Shown here: positions 18,466-27,634 of the stretch, piece after piece
How positions within the stretch are numbered: position 1 is the stretch's first letter
How the letters are laid out: each line of letters opens with the position of its first letter
Source: an uncultured Bacillota bacterium
GTDB taxonomy: Bacteria; Bacillota_I; Bacilli_A; RFN20; CAG-826
DNA: 64,000 nucleotides
Assembly (NCBI GenBank): GCA_949287245.1
Contig: CASEFL010000001.1
Span: 1 to 64,000 of the forward strand
Direction: 5' to 3'
Notes under the pieces: generated by a model
Databases searched by the model: none
Seen by the model: only the letters and a program-made list of their open reading frames with translations
Told to the model about the DNA's origin: nothing
Translations under genes and position numbers: made by a program

Positions 18466-19287
18466 ATGAAACTTCTTTTAAAAGAGTCTCTTTGTAAAAA
18501 AGGAGGAAAGGTAAAAGAAGATGGTTATCTTGCAAAAGATAATTTTTACGTTGTCATCGATGGGGCGACAGGTCTTGGCCCATCTTCTTTTTTTCCTTCG
18601 GATGCTTCATGGTTAAAAACACAGTTCCAAAAGAAGTTTAAAGCATGTTCTGATTATGATTCGCAATTAGAGGACTTATCGCACTATTTTTATGAAAAAT
18701 TTATAAAAAGAGTGAACTTTTGCGAGGATTCTTCGCTTTTTCCCTCATTAGGTTTAGCATGGGTTGAATTGAAAGAGAGCAAGCTTTGTTTCTATCAACT
18801 TGGAGATGTGGAAATTTATGTTCATAAGAAAAATCATCAAGATATTTCTTTTCGTGAATCGAACCTCCCGACTTTAGATGAAGAATCCCTTTCTCTTTTA
18901 TTAAAAATTGCGAAAGAAAAGAATATAACTCCCTTAAAAGCGCGACCATTTATTCAAGAGAAACTAAGAGAAAATAGACGTCTTGCCAATCAAGCAAACG
19001 GGTATGGGGTTTTCACTTTATACCCCCACCACCATCTTCCTATTCATCGAAAAGAAGTTCTTATCGAAAAGGGTGATGAAATTTATCTTGCAAGCGATGG
19101 CTTTATGCAACTTGTTACAGCCTTTGGTGTTTATCCAAGCCGTTATGATCTTTTCTCTTCAAATAAATCTCTTATTTCCTTATATAGAGAATTAAAAAAG
19201 GCGGCAATAAATGATCCTGAATTTGTTAGACACCCTCGTTTTAAGTTTCTTGATGATGCCACTTGTTTAAAACTTATCGTTTTATGA
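18466..19287 (+). CDS. PP2C-family serine/threonine phosphatase
   Basis: The 273-residue protein keeps the metal-binding framework of PPM/PP2C phosphatases: KEDGYL at residues 17-22, DGATG at 32-36, LGDVEIYV near 107, ASDGF near 207 and DDATCL near the C-terminus. It is shorter than PrpC/Stp and very divergent outside these motifs, and no PrkC-type kinase gene is adjacent, so it is not the usual prpC-prkC pair. It is coupled to the membrane protein upstream, which may be its substrate or anchor. Confidence 0.85.
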   Translation: MKLLLKESLCKKGGKVKEDGYLAKDNFYVVIDGATGLGPSSFFPSDASWLKTQFQKKFKACSDYDSQLEDLSHYFYEKFIKRVNFCEDSSLFPSLGLAWVELKESKLCFYQLGDVEIYVHKKNHQDISFRESNLPTLDEESLSLLLKIAKEKNITPLKARPFIQEKLRENRRLANQANGYGVFTLYPHHHLPIHRKEVLIEKGDEIYLASDGFMQLVTAFGVYPSRYDLFSSNKSLISLYRELKKAAINDPEFVRHPRFKFLDDATCLKLIVL

Positions 19288-19412
19288 AAAAATTTTCTTT
19301 TTTCTTCTAGTCTATTAAAAATTAGTATTTTTTCGCATATTTATTAATTTTTTACGATTTTTCTATGAAAATTTTTTAAATGTGTTATTCTAAAAATACA
19401 TAAGGGGGCAAT

Positions 19413-19928
19413 ATGGCGAATAAAGGGGTAGTTTTGCGGTATGGTGTTTATGATACTGCCGCAGGGAATATAACGATTGTTGTTAACGACGGGGAAGTGA
19501 TAAGAATTCTTTTTGGAAGTTACGACCCACCGGGTATGAGCAATGAAGAAAATACCGTTTTGTTTGATGCCATAATGGAAATTAATCAGTATTTCTTTGG
19601 GCAGCGAAAAAAGTTTGATGTTCCTTTTAAAATTGAAGGGACGGACTTTGCTAAAAAAGTCTATACCTATTTATTAACGATCCCCTATGGTGAAACCCGT
19701 ACAGAAAATGATGTCCTAGAGGCCATTGAAGAGAAGAAATCTCGTAGTACTCTTCGTGAGGTGTTAGAAAATAATCCCATTCCACTAGTTATTCCTTCAC
19801 ATCGAGTTCTTTCCCCTCAACCAAGAAAAAACGATACTTTTGATTTTGATATGACTTCCTTACTTGTTCAGATGGAAAAAGAAGGGAAGCGCTACCGTCC
19901 AGGAAAGTATTTGCATCCCTCTTTATAA
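19413..19928 (+). CDS. O6-alkylguanine-DNA alkyltransferase homologue lacking the active-site cysteine
   Basis: The C-terminal half follows the Ogt/MGMT fold (FAKKVYTYLLTIPYGETR, then NPIPLVIPSHRVL). In active enzymes the last motif is PCHR and its Cys accepts the alkyl group; here it is PSHR, Ser at residue 129 (codon TCA, 19797-19799). The GYxGG-like segment after it is also missing. Alkyltransferase-like (ATL) proteins lack the Cys, usually with Trp, and flag damaged guanines for excision repair; this may be a Ser-type relative. Length (171) is normal and the frame intact, so it is not a pseudogene. A GGGGG Shine-Dalgarno precedes ATG 19413. Confidence 0.82.
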   Translation: MANKGVVLRYGVYDTAAGNITIVVNDGEVIRILFGSYDPPGMSNEENTVLFDAIMEINQYFFGQRKKFDVPFKIEGTDFAKKVYTYLLTIPYGETRTENDVLEAIEEKKSRSTLREVLENNPIPLVIPSHRVLSPQPRKNDTFDFDMTSLLVQMEKEGKRYRPGKYLHPSL

Positions 19929-19932
19929 AAAA

Positions 19933-19957
19933 CCCGAGATATTCTCGGGCTTTTTTT
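19933..19957. terminator. Bidirectional terminator between the alkyltransferase homologue and thrS
   Basis: Seven-base stem CCCGAGA/TCTCGGG (19933-19939 with 19943-19949) with T runs on both strands; the plus-side T run overlaps the thrS stop codon. Confidence 0.88.
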
Positions 19958-21866
19958 AATTAGGTTTTTTTCGAGTATTCTTTTCTTCTTTTATCCTCTT
20001 TAAGAAGTCATCTAAGGATAAATGGACTTGTTTTTCGTTTCCTAATTCACGGTAGGTAACACTTACTTCTTCTTTCTCTTTATCTCCTAAGACAAGGGTA
20101 TAAGGTACTTTTTCAATTTGGCTTTTTCGTAATCGATAAGAAAGTTTATCTTCGCTATCATCGATTTCAGCTACGAGCCCAAGAGCAGATATTTTTTGTT
20201 CCACAACTTTTGCATAATCGCTATGAATGCTAGGACTTACGGGAAGAATTTTTACGGCAACTGGGGCTAACCAAGTTGGGAAAGCACCGCCATAGTTTTC
20301 CGTAATGATACCAATAAAGCGTTCAATTGAGCCAAAGACAACACGGTGTAACATAACCGGTTCTTTCTTTTCCCCTTTTTCATCAATATAAGTACAGGCA
20401 AAGCGGTGGGGTAAATTTAAATCAAGTTGAATAGTACCGCATTGCCAGGTTCGACCCATAGAATCACGTAATTTAAAGTCGAGTTTTGGTCCATAGAAAG
20501 CACCATCACCAGGATTTATCGTATATTCATGATGCGAATCAATACAGGCTTTGGCTAAAGCCTTTTCTGCTTTATCCCAAAATTCAACCGTTCCAATATA
20601 GCCTTCTTCCGGTCTTGTTGATAAAACAATCTTATAAGAAAGGCCAAAAGTTTGATAAACCTCATCAAATAAAGCCATGATATTTCTGACTTCGTCTTCA
20701 ATTTGATCTTCGCGAATAAAAATATGGGAATCATCTTGAGTAAAAGCACGAACACGGAATAAACCATTTAACGCACCAGATGCTTCATGACGGTGAACAT
20801 GGCCAAGTTCTGCGTAGCGTAAGGGGAGTTCTTTATAAGAATGAATGGCATTTTTATACACTAAAATCGCACCAGGACAATTCATCGGCTTAATGGCAAA
20901 ATCCCGATCATCAATTTTGGTGATATACATGTTTTCTTTATAATGATCCCAGTGACCAGAAATCTCCCATAATTCTTTTGATAACATCGTTGGTGTTTCA
21001 ATTTCTTGATAACCATAGCGGGCATGGATTTCGTGCCAATAGGAAAGAAGATTATTTTTCAGTGCCATGCCTTTGGGAAGGAAGAAAGGGAAACCTGGAC
21101 CATATTCACTAATGAAAAATAGGCCTAAGTCTTTCCCAAGCTTTCGATGGTCATTTTTCTTTCTTAGTTCAAGAATGGCAAGATATTGGTCAAGTTCTTC
21201 CTGGGTATAAAAAGAAGTTCCATAAATTCTTGTTAGTTGTTTGTTTTTGCTATCTCCTCGCCAATAAGCACCAGCAAGAGACAAAAGCTTAAAATGTTTG
21301 ATATAGCCAGTGGAAGGAAGATGAGGGCCTCGACATAAATCAGTAAAATTTCCTTGATGATAAAGACTAATGCCTTCTTTTCCATGCTCTTTGATTAATT
21401 CAACCTTATAAGGATCCATCGCGAATCGTTTAAGCGCTTCTTCTTGAGAAACTTCATCACGGATAAAAGGCGCATTCTCCTTTGCCAAGTGTTTCATGAT
21501 ATTTTCAATTTGAGGGAGATCTGTTTCTTTTATTACGTTACCCTCTCCTAAATCAACATCATAATAAAAGCCCTCTTCAATCGCCGGCCCTACCCCAAAA
21601 TGGGCGTTGGGATATAACTCTTTTATTGCCGCAGCCATAAGGTGAGAGGTACTATGATTTAAAAGGTCTTGTGCCTCTTTTGTTCCCATTTTAACAAAAG
21701 AAATTGTGCTTCCTTCCTTTAATGTTTCGCGTAAGGAATGTAAATTTTCGCCATCCTTATAGGCAACAATTTGCTTTTTATCCTCGGGGTTTAACTCTTT
21801 AATTAAATCAAATCCCGTTGCCTTTTCCTTTAATTCAATCTCATTATCGTTGAACAATATTTTCAT
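19956..21866 (-). CDS. thrS: Threonyl-tRNA synthetase
   Basis: This class II synthetase has 636 residues: TGS domain (about 1-60), editing domain with HSTSHLMAAAIKELYP (HxxxH) and CRGPHLPSTG, catalytic domain with MNCPGAI and RHEASGALNGLFRVRAFTQ, and a C-terminal anticodon-binding domain. The frame runs 17 codons into the leader, but ATG 21866 preceded by GGAGGG is the proper start. It is controlled by a T-box leader and flanked by a bidirectional terminator. Confidence 0.97.
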   Translation of the reverse strand: MKILFNDNEIELKEKATGFDLIKELNPEDKKQIVAYKDGENLHSLRETLKEGSTISFVKMGTKEAQDLLNHSTSHLMAAAIKELYPNAHFGVGPAIEEGFYYDVDLGEGNVIKETDLPQIENIMKHLAKENAPFIRDEVSQEEALKRFAMDPYKVELIKEHGKEGISLYHQGNFTDLCRGPHLPSTGYIKHFKLLSLAGAYWRGDSKNKQLTRIYGTSFYTQEELDQYLAILELRKKNDHRKLGKDLGLFFISEYGPGFPFFLPKGMALKNNLLSYWHEIHARYGYQEIETPTMLSKELWEISGHWDHYKENMYITKIDDRDFAIKPMNCPGAILVYKNAIHSYKELPLRYAELGHVHRHEASGALNGLFRVRAFTQDDSHIFIREDQIEDEVRNIMALFDEVYQTFGLSYKIVLSTRPEEGYIGTVEFWDKAEKALAKACIDSHHEYTINPGDGAFYGPKLDFKLRDSMGRTWQCGTIQLDLNLPHRFACTYIDEKGEKKEPVMLHRVVFGSIERFIGIITENYGGAFPTWLAPVAVKILPVSPSIHSDYAKVVEQKISALGLVAEIDDSEDKLSYRLRKSQIEKVPYTLVLGDKEKEEVSVTYRELGNEKQVHLSLDDFLKRIKEEKNTRKKPN

Positions 21867-21877
21867 ACTTCCCTCCA

Positions 21878-22045
21878 AAAGAAAAACGCCCCCAAGGGCG
21901 CTTCCGCGCGGTTCCACCTTGCTTTACAAGATTACCTCTTGTTTCTCTTTCTCCCTTAACGCGGTAGCGCGCTATCTTGCGATAGATGCTCCGGAGTGGT
22001 GCTCCATGAGGACTTCCTCTTGAGTATGTCTCCTTCAATGCGTTT
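21878..22045 (-). promoter_or_regulatory. T-box riboswitch of thrS
   Basis: The minus-strand leader has the T-box motif AAGGTGGAACCGCG (21907-21920), which pairs with the acceptor end of uncharged tRNA, followed by a terminator stem CGCCC/GGGCG (21887-21900) and T run. An ACC codon in the upstream stem is a plausible Thr specifier. The leader is short for the class (about 130 bases before the T-box motif), so the stem II region is probably reduced. Confidence 0.88.
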
Positions 22046-22047
22046 AT

Positions 22048-22075
22048 ATCATAGTCTCTTCTTTTTTCTCTACAA
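22048..22075 (-). promoter_or_regulatory. Promoter of the thrS T-box transcript
   Basis: TTGTAG (22070-22075) and TATGAT (22048-22053) on the minus strand, 16 bases apart. Confidence 0.65.
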
Positions 22076-22105
22076 GAAAAAAAGAGGGATAACCCTCTTT
22101 ATGAT

Positions 22106-22942
22106 TTATTTTTGTTGGAAGCCGTATACTGCCCCACCAAGCAAACCAGCTTCCTGTCCAAGCGCGCAGGCCTCTAAGCGAATACCAGGGACGGCCGCTT
22201 TCATATCCTCAAAGAAAATGTCTTGAGATTTCATTACACCGCCGGTTAAGGCAAAAACATCAGGGGAGAAGGTTTCTTCAATCATTCGGAACCAATCGGC
22301 AAACAAACGAATCCAATCTCGATATACCCGTTCTGCAAGTTCATAACCGTTTTTCTTTAATTCAAAAAATTCACGCGCATCTCCAACATGAAGCCCGTTC
22401 ATATCCGCAAGACGGACAATGCCTGTCCCTGAGGCCATATGTTCGAATTCATGCGTTTCTCCATGATAAGACATCATGGTATGTCCTACCTCGTAGGAAC
22501 TACTTTTTAAAACGCCCTTTTCCGTAAATGCACCCCCAACACCTGTAGAAATAGTGACAAAGTAAAGGGATTTTTCCTTTTTATGGGGGCCGATATTGCT
22601 TTCGGCTAAGGCGGCTGCTTCAGCATCATTAATTACATAAGCAGGTAAGGAAAAGGTTTTTGTTAAATATTCAGCAAGAGGAACATTCACAATATGGACG
22701 TTAGGAAGGGCATAGATATATCCATCATAGCGCACCCGTCCTGGGACGCCCATGGCAAAGCATTTCACCCCCTCAAAGGTGGGTAAGGCTTCTTCAATTG
22801 TTTTTTTAACGTTTTTTAAGAAAAGATCCGTATTTCCTACAACAGTAGGACGAATAAGAACTTTCTCAATTTCGTAATTTTCATTAATTAAAGCAACACG
22901 AGTATTGGTGCCGCCAATATCTAACGAGACAACTTTTTCCAT
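22106..22942 (-). CDS. ROK-family sugar kinase, probable glucokinase
   Basis: The 278-residue protein has the ATP-phosphate motif DIGGTNTR at residues 8-15, INDAEAAALAE with the catalytic Asp near 105, and TISTGVGGA near 130. The usual ROK zinc motif CxCGxxGCxE is absent: after EVGHTMMSYHG comes HEFEHMASGTGI with no cysteines. The His of the GH pair remains. Most ROK kinases with DIGGT act on glucose, and the operon pfkA-pyk-glk favours that. Its ATG overlaps the pyk stop by one base. Confidence 0.85.
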   Translation of the reverse strand: MEKVVSLDIGGTNTRVALINENYEIEKVLIRPTVVGNTDLFLKNVKKTIEEALPTFEGVKCFAMGVPGRVRYDGYIYALPNVHIVNVPLAEYLTKTFSLPAYVINDAEAAALAESNIGPHKKEKSLYFVTISTGVGGAFTEKGVLKSSSYEVGHTMMSYHGETHEFEHMASGTGIVRLADMNGLHVGDAREFFELKKNGYELAERVYRDWIRLFADWFRMIEETFSPDVFALTGGVMKSQDIFFEDMKAAVPGIRLEACALGQEAGLLGGAVYGFQQK

Positions 22943-24399
22943 TAATCAAGCTCCTTTAAAGGTGAAACGTTAATAATGCGCATAAAGTTTGTTTTTCCCA
23001 CACCAACGGGTGTACCACCAGCAATGATAATAGGGGAATTGTCTTTAATTCCTAAATCACGAGCAATTTTCAAGGCTAAAACTTCCATTTCTTCGATAAA
23101 ATCAGGCATTGAGGTTTTTAGTAAAACACTATAAACGCCCCAATTCCACGCGCACTGTAAAGCAGTACGACGATTGTTTGTTACGGATATAACTGGGCAA
23201 GAGGGACGCGCTTTACTAATTCTGCGCGAACTATTTCCTCGAATGGTAAAGTTAACAATTAATTTTGCTCCAATGAGTAAGGCCGTATTCGCAATGGAAT
23301 TGGCAATTGCATCGTTAACAGAATGTTCGCTTGTTTCAAAGGCATCACGCGCTAATTCTTCATATGGAAGTTCCCGTTCCATGGCGCGAGCAATCGCTCG
23401 TTGCATTTTTACGGATTCCACAGGGTATTTGCCGGAGGCACTTTCGCCAGAAAGCATGACACAGTCTGAACTTTCATCGATTGCTGTAGCAACATCGCTT
23501 ACTTCCGCTCTTGTCGGACGCGGATGAGTGGTCATGCTATCAAGCATTTGTGTTGCCGTGATCACTGGTTTTCCCAGTTTCCGACATAAAGAAATAATTC
23601 TTCTTTGAGCAAGAGGAACTTCTTCTGGAGGAATTTCATCTCCCAAATCTCCTCTTGCGACCATAATTCCATCGGCTTTCTGAGCAATTTGTTCAATTTT
23701 TTCTACGCCTTCAGGATTTTCGATTTTGGCAAAAATTGGCATATCAGGGCGCCCATATTTTGCAAGAATTTCTCGCATGGCATCGATGTCTTCTGGACGT
23801 CTTACAAAGGAAGCAAAAATACAGTCAAATCCTTCTTGGCAGCCAAAAGCGAGATCTTTTTCATCTTGAGGAGAAATAAAAGGCATGGAAAGACGGGAAC
23901 AAGGAGCGTTCATTCCTTTTTGGTCTTTTAGATAGTGCGCATTTAATGCTTTGACAACAAGTTCTCTTTTCTCTTCGTCTTTTTCAACAATAAGAAACTG
24001 TAAATTTCCATCGTCCACTAAAAGAGTATCCCCAACTTTTACATCGTCATATAAACCAGTATAGGAACAAGAAAAACGTTCAGAGTTACCTAAACAGGGA
24101 GTCATTTGAACGCGCATGATATGGCCTTCAGGAACATCTACTTTGCCATTTTCCATCATTCCGGTGCGAATCTCTGGTCCTTTTGTGTCTAAGGCGACAG
24201 GGAGCAAGATTCCATATTCTTTTTCAAAATCACGAGCAATTTTTAATTTCTTAAGTTGCTCTTCGTGTGTGCCATGGCTGAAATTTAAACGCATAACATT
24301 CATGCCAGCATCATAAAGCTTAAGAAGCATTTCATGAGTGTCGCTTGCAGGACCAATAGTACAAATGATTTTGGTTTTTTTACTAATATCTAAGCGCAT
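22942..24399 (-). CDS. pyk: Pyruvate kinase
   Basis: This enzyme makes ATP and pyruvate from phosphoenolpyruvate, the last step of glycolysis. The 485-residue protein shows KTKIICTIGPAS at the start, the active-site segment IFAKIENPEGVEKIEQI, MVARGDLGDEIP and VITATQMLDSM, then a C-terminal regulatory domain. The extra PEP-utiliser-like domain found on Bacillus pyruvate kinase is missing. It sits 12 bases after pfkA in the same transcript. Confidence 0.97.
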   Translation of the reverse strand: MRLDISKKTKIICTIGPASDTHEMLLKLYDAGMNVMRLNFSHGTHEEQLKKLKIARDFEKEYGILLPVALDTKGPEIRTGMMENGKVDVPEGHIMRVQMTPCLGNSERFSCSYTGLYDDVKVGDTLLVDDGNLQFLIVEKDEEKRELVVKALNAHYLKDQKGMNAPCSRLSMPFISPQDEKDLAFGCQEGFDCIFASFVRRPEDIDAMREILAKYGRPDMPIFAKIENPEGVEKIEQIAQKADGIMVARGDLGDEIPPEEVPLAQRRIISLCRKLGKPVITATQMLDSMTTHPRPTRAEVSDVATAIDESSDCVMLSGESASGKYPVESVKMQRAIARAMERELPYEELARDAFETSEHSVNDAIANSIANTALLIGAKLIVNFTIRGNSSRRISKARPSCPVISVTNNRRTALQCAWNWGVYSVLLKTSMPDFIEEMEVLALKIARDLGIKDNSPIIIAGGTPVGVGKTNFMRIINVSPLKELD

Positions 24400-24411
24400 G
24401 GAAATACCTCT

Positions 24412-25482
<1,071 letters not shown>

Positions 25483-25484
25483 CT

Positions 25485-26723
25485 ATGCATACTTTAGTAG
25501 GAAACTCTTTATTCACTTCGCTTCGGCTGCGTCCTTTATACGGAAATGACTTTGAAAGTTTATCAAGACTATACGCACCAATCCTTGGATATCGTGCACT
25601 AGGGTTATATTTAACTCTTTATGGTTTCTCAATGAGTCATGAAAGTATTCGTGCAACGGAATTTTTTAAACGTTATGAGTTAACAAAGGGAGAATTTATC
25701 GGGAATATTAGTTTTTTAGAAGCTTTAGCCCTTATTCGAACTTATCAAAACGGGGATCACTATACTTTTCTTCTCCATTCTCCTTCCACTCCAAGAGATT
25801 TTTTCAAAAATGTTTTATTAAGAGGAACACTAGAAAATAAGTTAGGAAAAGAAGAAGTAGAAAAAATCCGTTTATCTTTTAACCCTCCTTCCAAACCAGA
25901 AGGAGAAGATATTTCTGCTGGATTTTCCTCTGTTTATGGTGGGGATTATTCTCGTTCTTCCTTTTGCGAAAATGGAGAAGAAATTCAAAGCGATCGTGCG
26001 CATATTCGTCTTGGCATTGATGAAGGGAAACTGCTTGAAGAATGCGCAAAAGCATTCCCAAATATTAGTAATGTTCGTACCCTATTTTCCGAGCAAGAAC
26101 TTCGTGATGTGGGTCGTTTCATGATGTTATATGGAATCGATGAGATTTCGATGGTCTCTATTCTTAAAGATGCTTATAGCTTTGACGCTCCAAAAGGGAA
26201 ACGGTTGGATTTCCGTTATTTAGGAGATAAATGTTTGGAAATGAAATCATTTCAAAGAAGTGCTGCAAAAAGAAAACGTCGGATTGCTATACCGGGAGAA
26301 AGCACTCTTTCTAGTGAATTACGGTTAATGGAACGCTCTAATCCTGTTGATTATTTATCTCACCTCCAAGGTGGAGGAACTCCTTCCGAAGCCGATGTTC
26401 ATCTTGTTCAGCGTTTAGCTTTGGAAATGGGTTTAGAAGCTCCTGTTATCAATGCGCTTTTATATTATTTAACAACAACAAAGGATGGAAAAATCTCTAA
26501 AAATTTGGCAGAAAAAATAGCCGCATCTTTGCTCCGTGCCCATGTAGAAACCTCTTTAGATGCCTATGATTATCTTCTAACACCAGCAACAAATAAACGT
26601 GAGGATAGGGAAGAAAAAGAAGAGAGAGAAAGCGAAAAATCCACGCAAAAAGCAGATGAAAATGATGATTCTTATGAATATAGCGAAGAAGAATTGAAGA
26701 AAATTATGGGGGTTAAGTCATGA
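25485..26723 (+). CDS. dnaB: Replication initiation and membrane attachment protein DnaB (Bacillus type)
   Basis: This is the Bacillus-type helicase-loading cofactor, not the helicase of that name. The 412-residue protein has an N-terminal winged-helix region (LYGNDFESLSRLYAPILGYRALGLYL), a DnaB/DnaD-like domain (about residues 290-370, VHLVQRLALEMGLEAPVINALLYY) and an acidic Glu/Lys tail ending YSEEELKKIMG. dnaI overlaps its end by four bases, the Bacillus order. TATCAT (25473-25478) ends six bases before the ATG and no Shine-Dalgarno is evident. Confidence 0.9.
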   Translation: MHTLVGNSLFTSLRLRPLYGNDFESLSRLYAPILGYRALGLYLTLYGFSMSHESIRATEFFKRYELTKGEFIGNISFLEALALIRTYQNGDHYTFLLHSPSTPRDFFKNVLLRGTLENKLGKEEVEKIRLSFNPPSKPEGEDISAGFSSVYGGDYSRSSFCENGEEIQSDRAHIRLGIDEGKLLEECAKAFPNISNVRTLFSEQELRDVGRFMMLYGIDEISMVSILKDAYSFDAPKGKRLDFRYLGDKCLEMKSFQRSAAKRKRRIAIPGESTLSSELRLMERSNPVDYLSHLQGGGTPSEADVHLVQRLALEMGLEAPVINALLYYLTTTKDGKISKNLAEKIAASLLRAHVETSLDAYDYLLTPATNKREDREEKEERESEKSTQKADENDDSYEYSEEELKKIMGVKS

Positions 26724-27634
26724 AAAGAGGAGAAAAAACTGCACTTGAAATTTTAAAAAATCAAAAGTTTGAAAGGGAAAACCCACTTAATTTACAAGAA
26801 GAAATTGAAAACGATTCTTCCTTAATAAATGAGTTTTTATCTCTTGGTTTTCTAAAAGAAGAGGTAGATCGCTACTTAATTCCGCTTTCCGAATATCAAG
26901 CTTCAAAACGTATTTGTGCTTCTTGTAAAAATGTGAATGACTGTCTTTCCTCCATTAAGCATTATCGGTATTTTCTAAATGTTGAGGATGATGGTTCTCT
27001 TGGTTTATCTCTTGGACTATGCGAGAAAGCAAAAGGACTTTTCTTAAGTGAACATAATTTTCTTGTTCGCGATTTTCCTTCGGAATGGATTTCTTTATAC
27101 GATAAAGAACCATTTACCCGTAATCGTTTGTTATCCTCTAACTCTTATATGAAATTAACAAAAGAAAAGCCATTTCTTATCCTTCAAGGGGAGATGGGTG
27201 TGGGAAAAACTTTTCAGGCCGCACTTTTATCTTTATATGCGGTTCGTCAAGGAGAAAAGGTTGCCTTTCTTTCTGCACCAAAAAGATTAGAAGAAATGAT
27301 TAAATTAGCCAGTAATTTTCGCGATACGCAGGCATTTGATGATAAATTCGAGGAATGGAGAAGTGTATCTTTGCTTGTTCTTGATGATTTTGGAGCAGAA
27401 TATAAAACGGCAAAATTACGAGATTTATTGCTCCTTCCTTTATTAGAATCAAGGAGAAGAGAAGGCAAAAAAACGATTTTTACGACAAGAGATTCGATAA
27501 ACGTAATCGCGAATGAATATGGACAAATTCAGTATGGGAAAAGACAGGGAACTAGGTTAAAAGAATGTATAGAAGCAGGCACAAGCAAAATTGTTTCTTT
27601 GTCCCCTTCTATTGCCAAAAAATTAGTCAAATAA
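26720..27634 (+). CDS. dnaI: Primosomal protein DnaI (helicase loader)
   Basis: DnaI is the AAA+ loader that places the replicative helicase on DNA together with DnaB and DnaD. The 304-residue protein has an N-terminal zinc-binding-type cluster CASCKNVNDC near residue 64, Walker A GEMGVGKT near residue 156 and Walker B LLVLDDFGAE near residue 218. Start overlaps dnaB by four bases (ATGA). The last 12 bases overlap the 3' end of the convergent mutM-coaE gene. Confidence 0.94.
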   Translation: MKRGEKTALEILKNQKFERENPLNLQEEIENDSSLINEFLSLGFLKEEVDRYLIPLSEYQASKRICASCKNVNDCLSSIKHYRYFLNVEDDGSLGLSLGLCEKAKGLFLSEHNFLVRDFPSEWISLYDKEPFTRNRLLSSNSYMKLTKEKPFLILQGEMGVGKTFQAALLSLYAVRQGEKVAFLSAPKRLEEMIKLASNFRDTQAFDDKFEEWRSVSLLVLDDFGAEYKTAKLRDLLLLPLLESRRREGKKTIFTTRDSINVIANEYGQIQYGKRQGTRLKECIEAGTSKIVSLSPSIAKKLVK

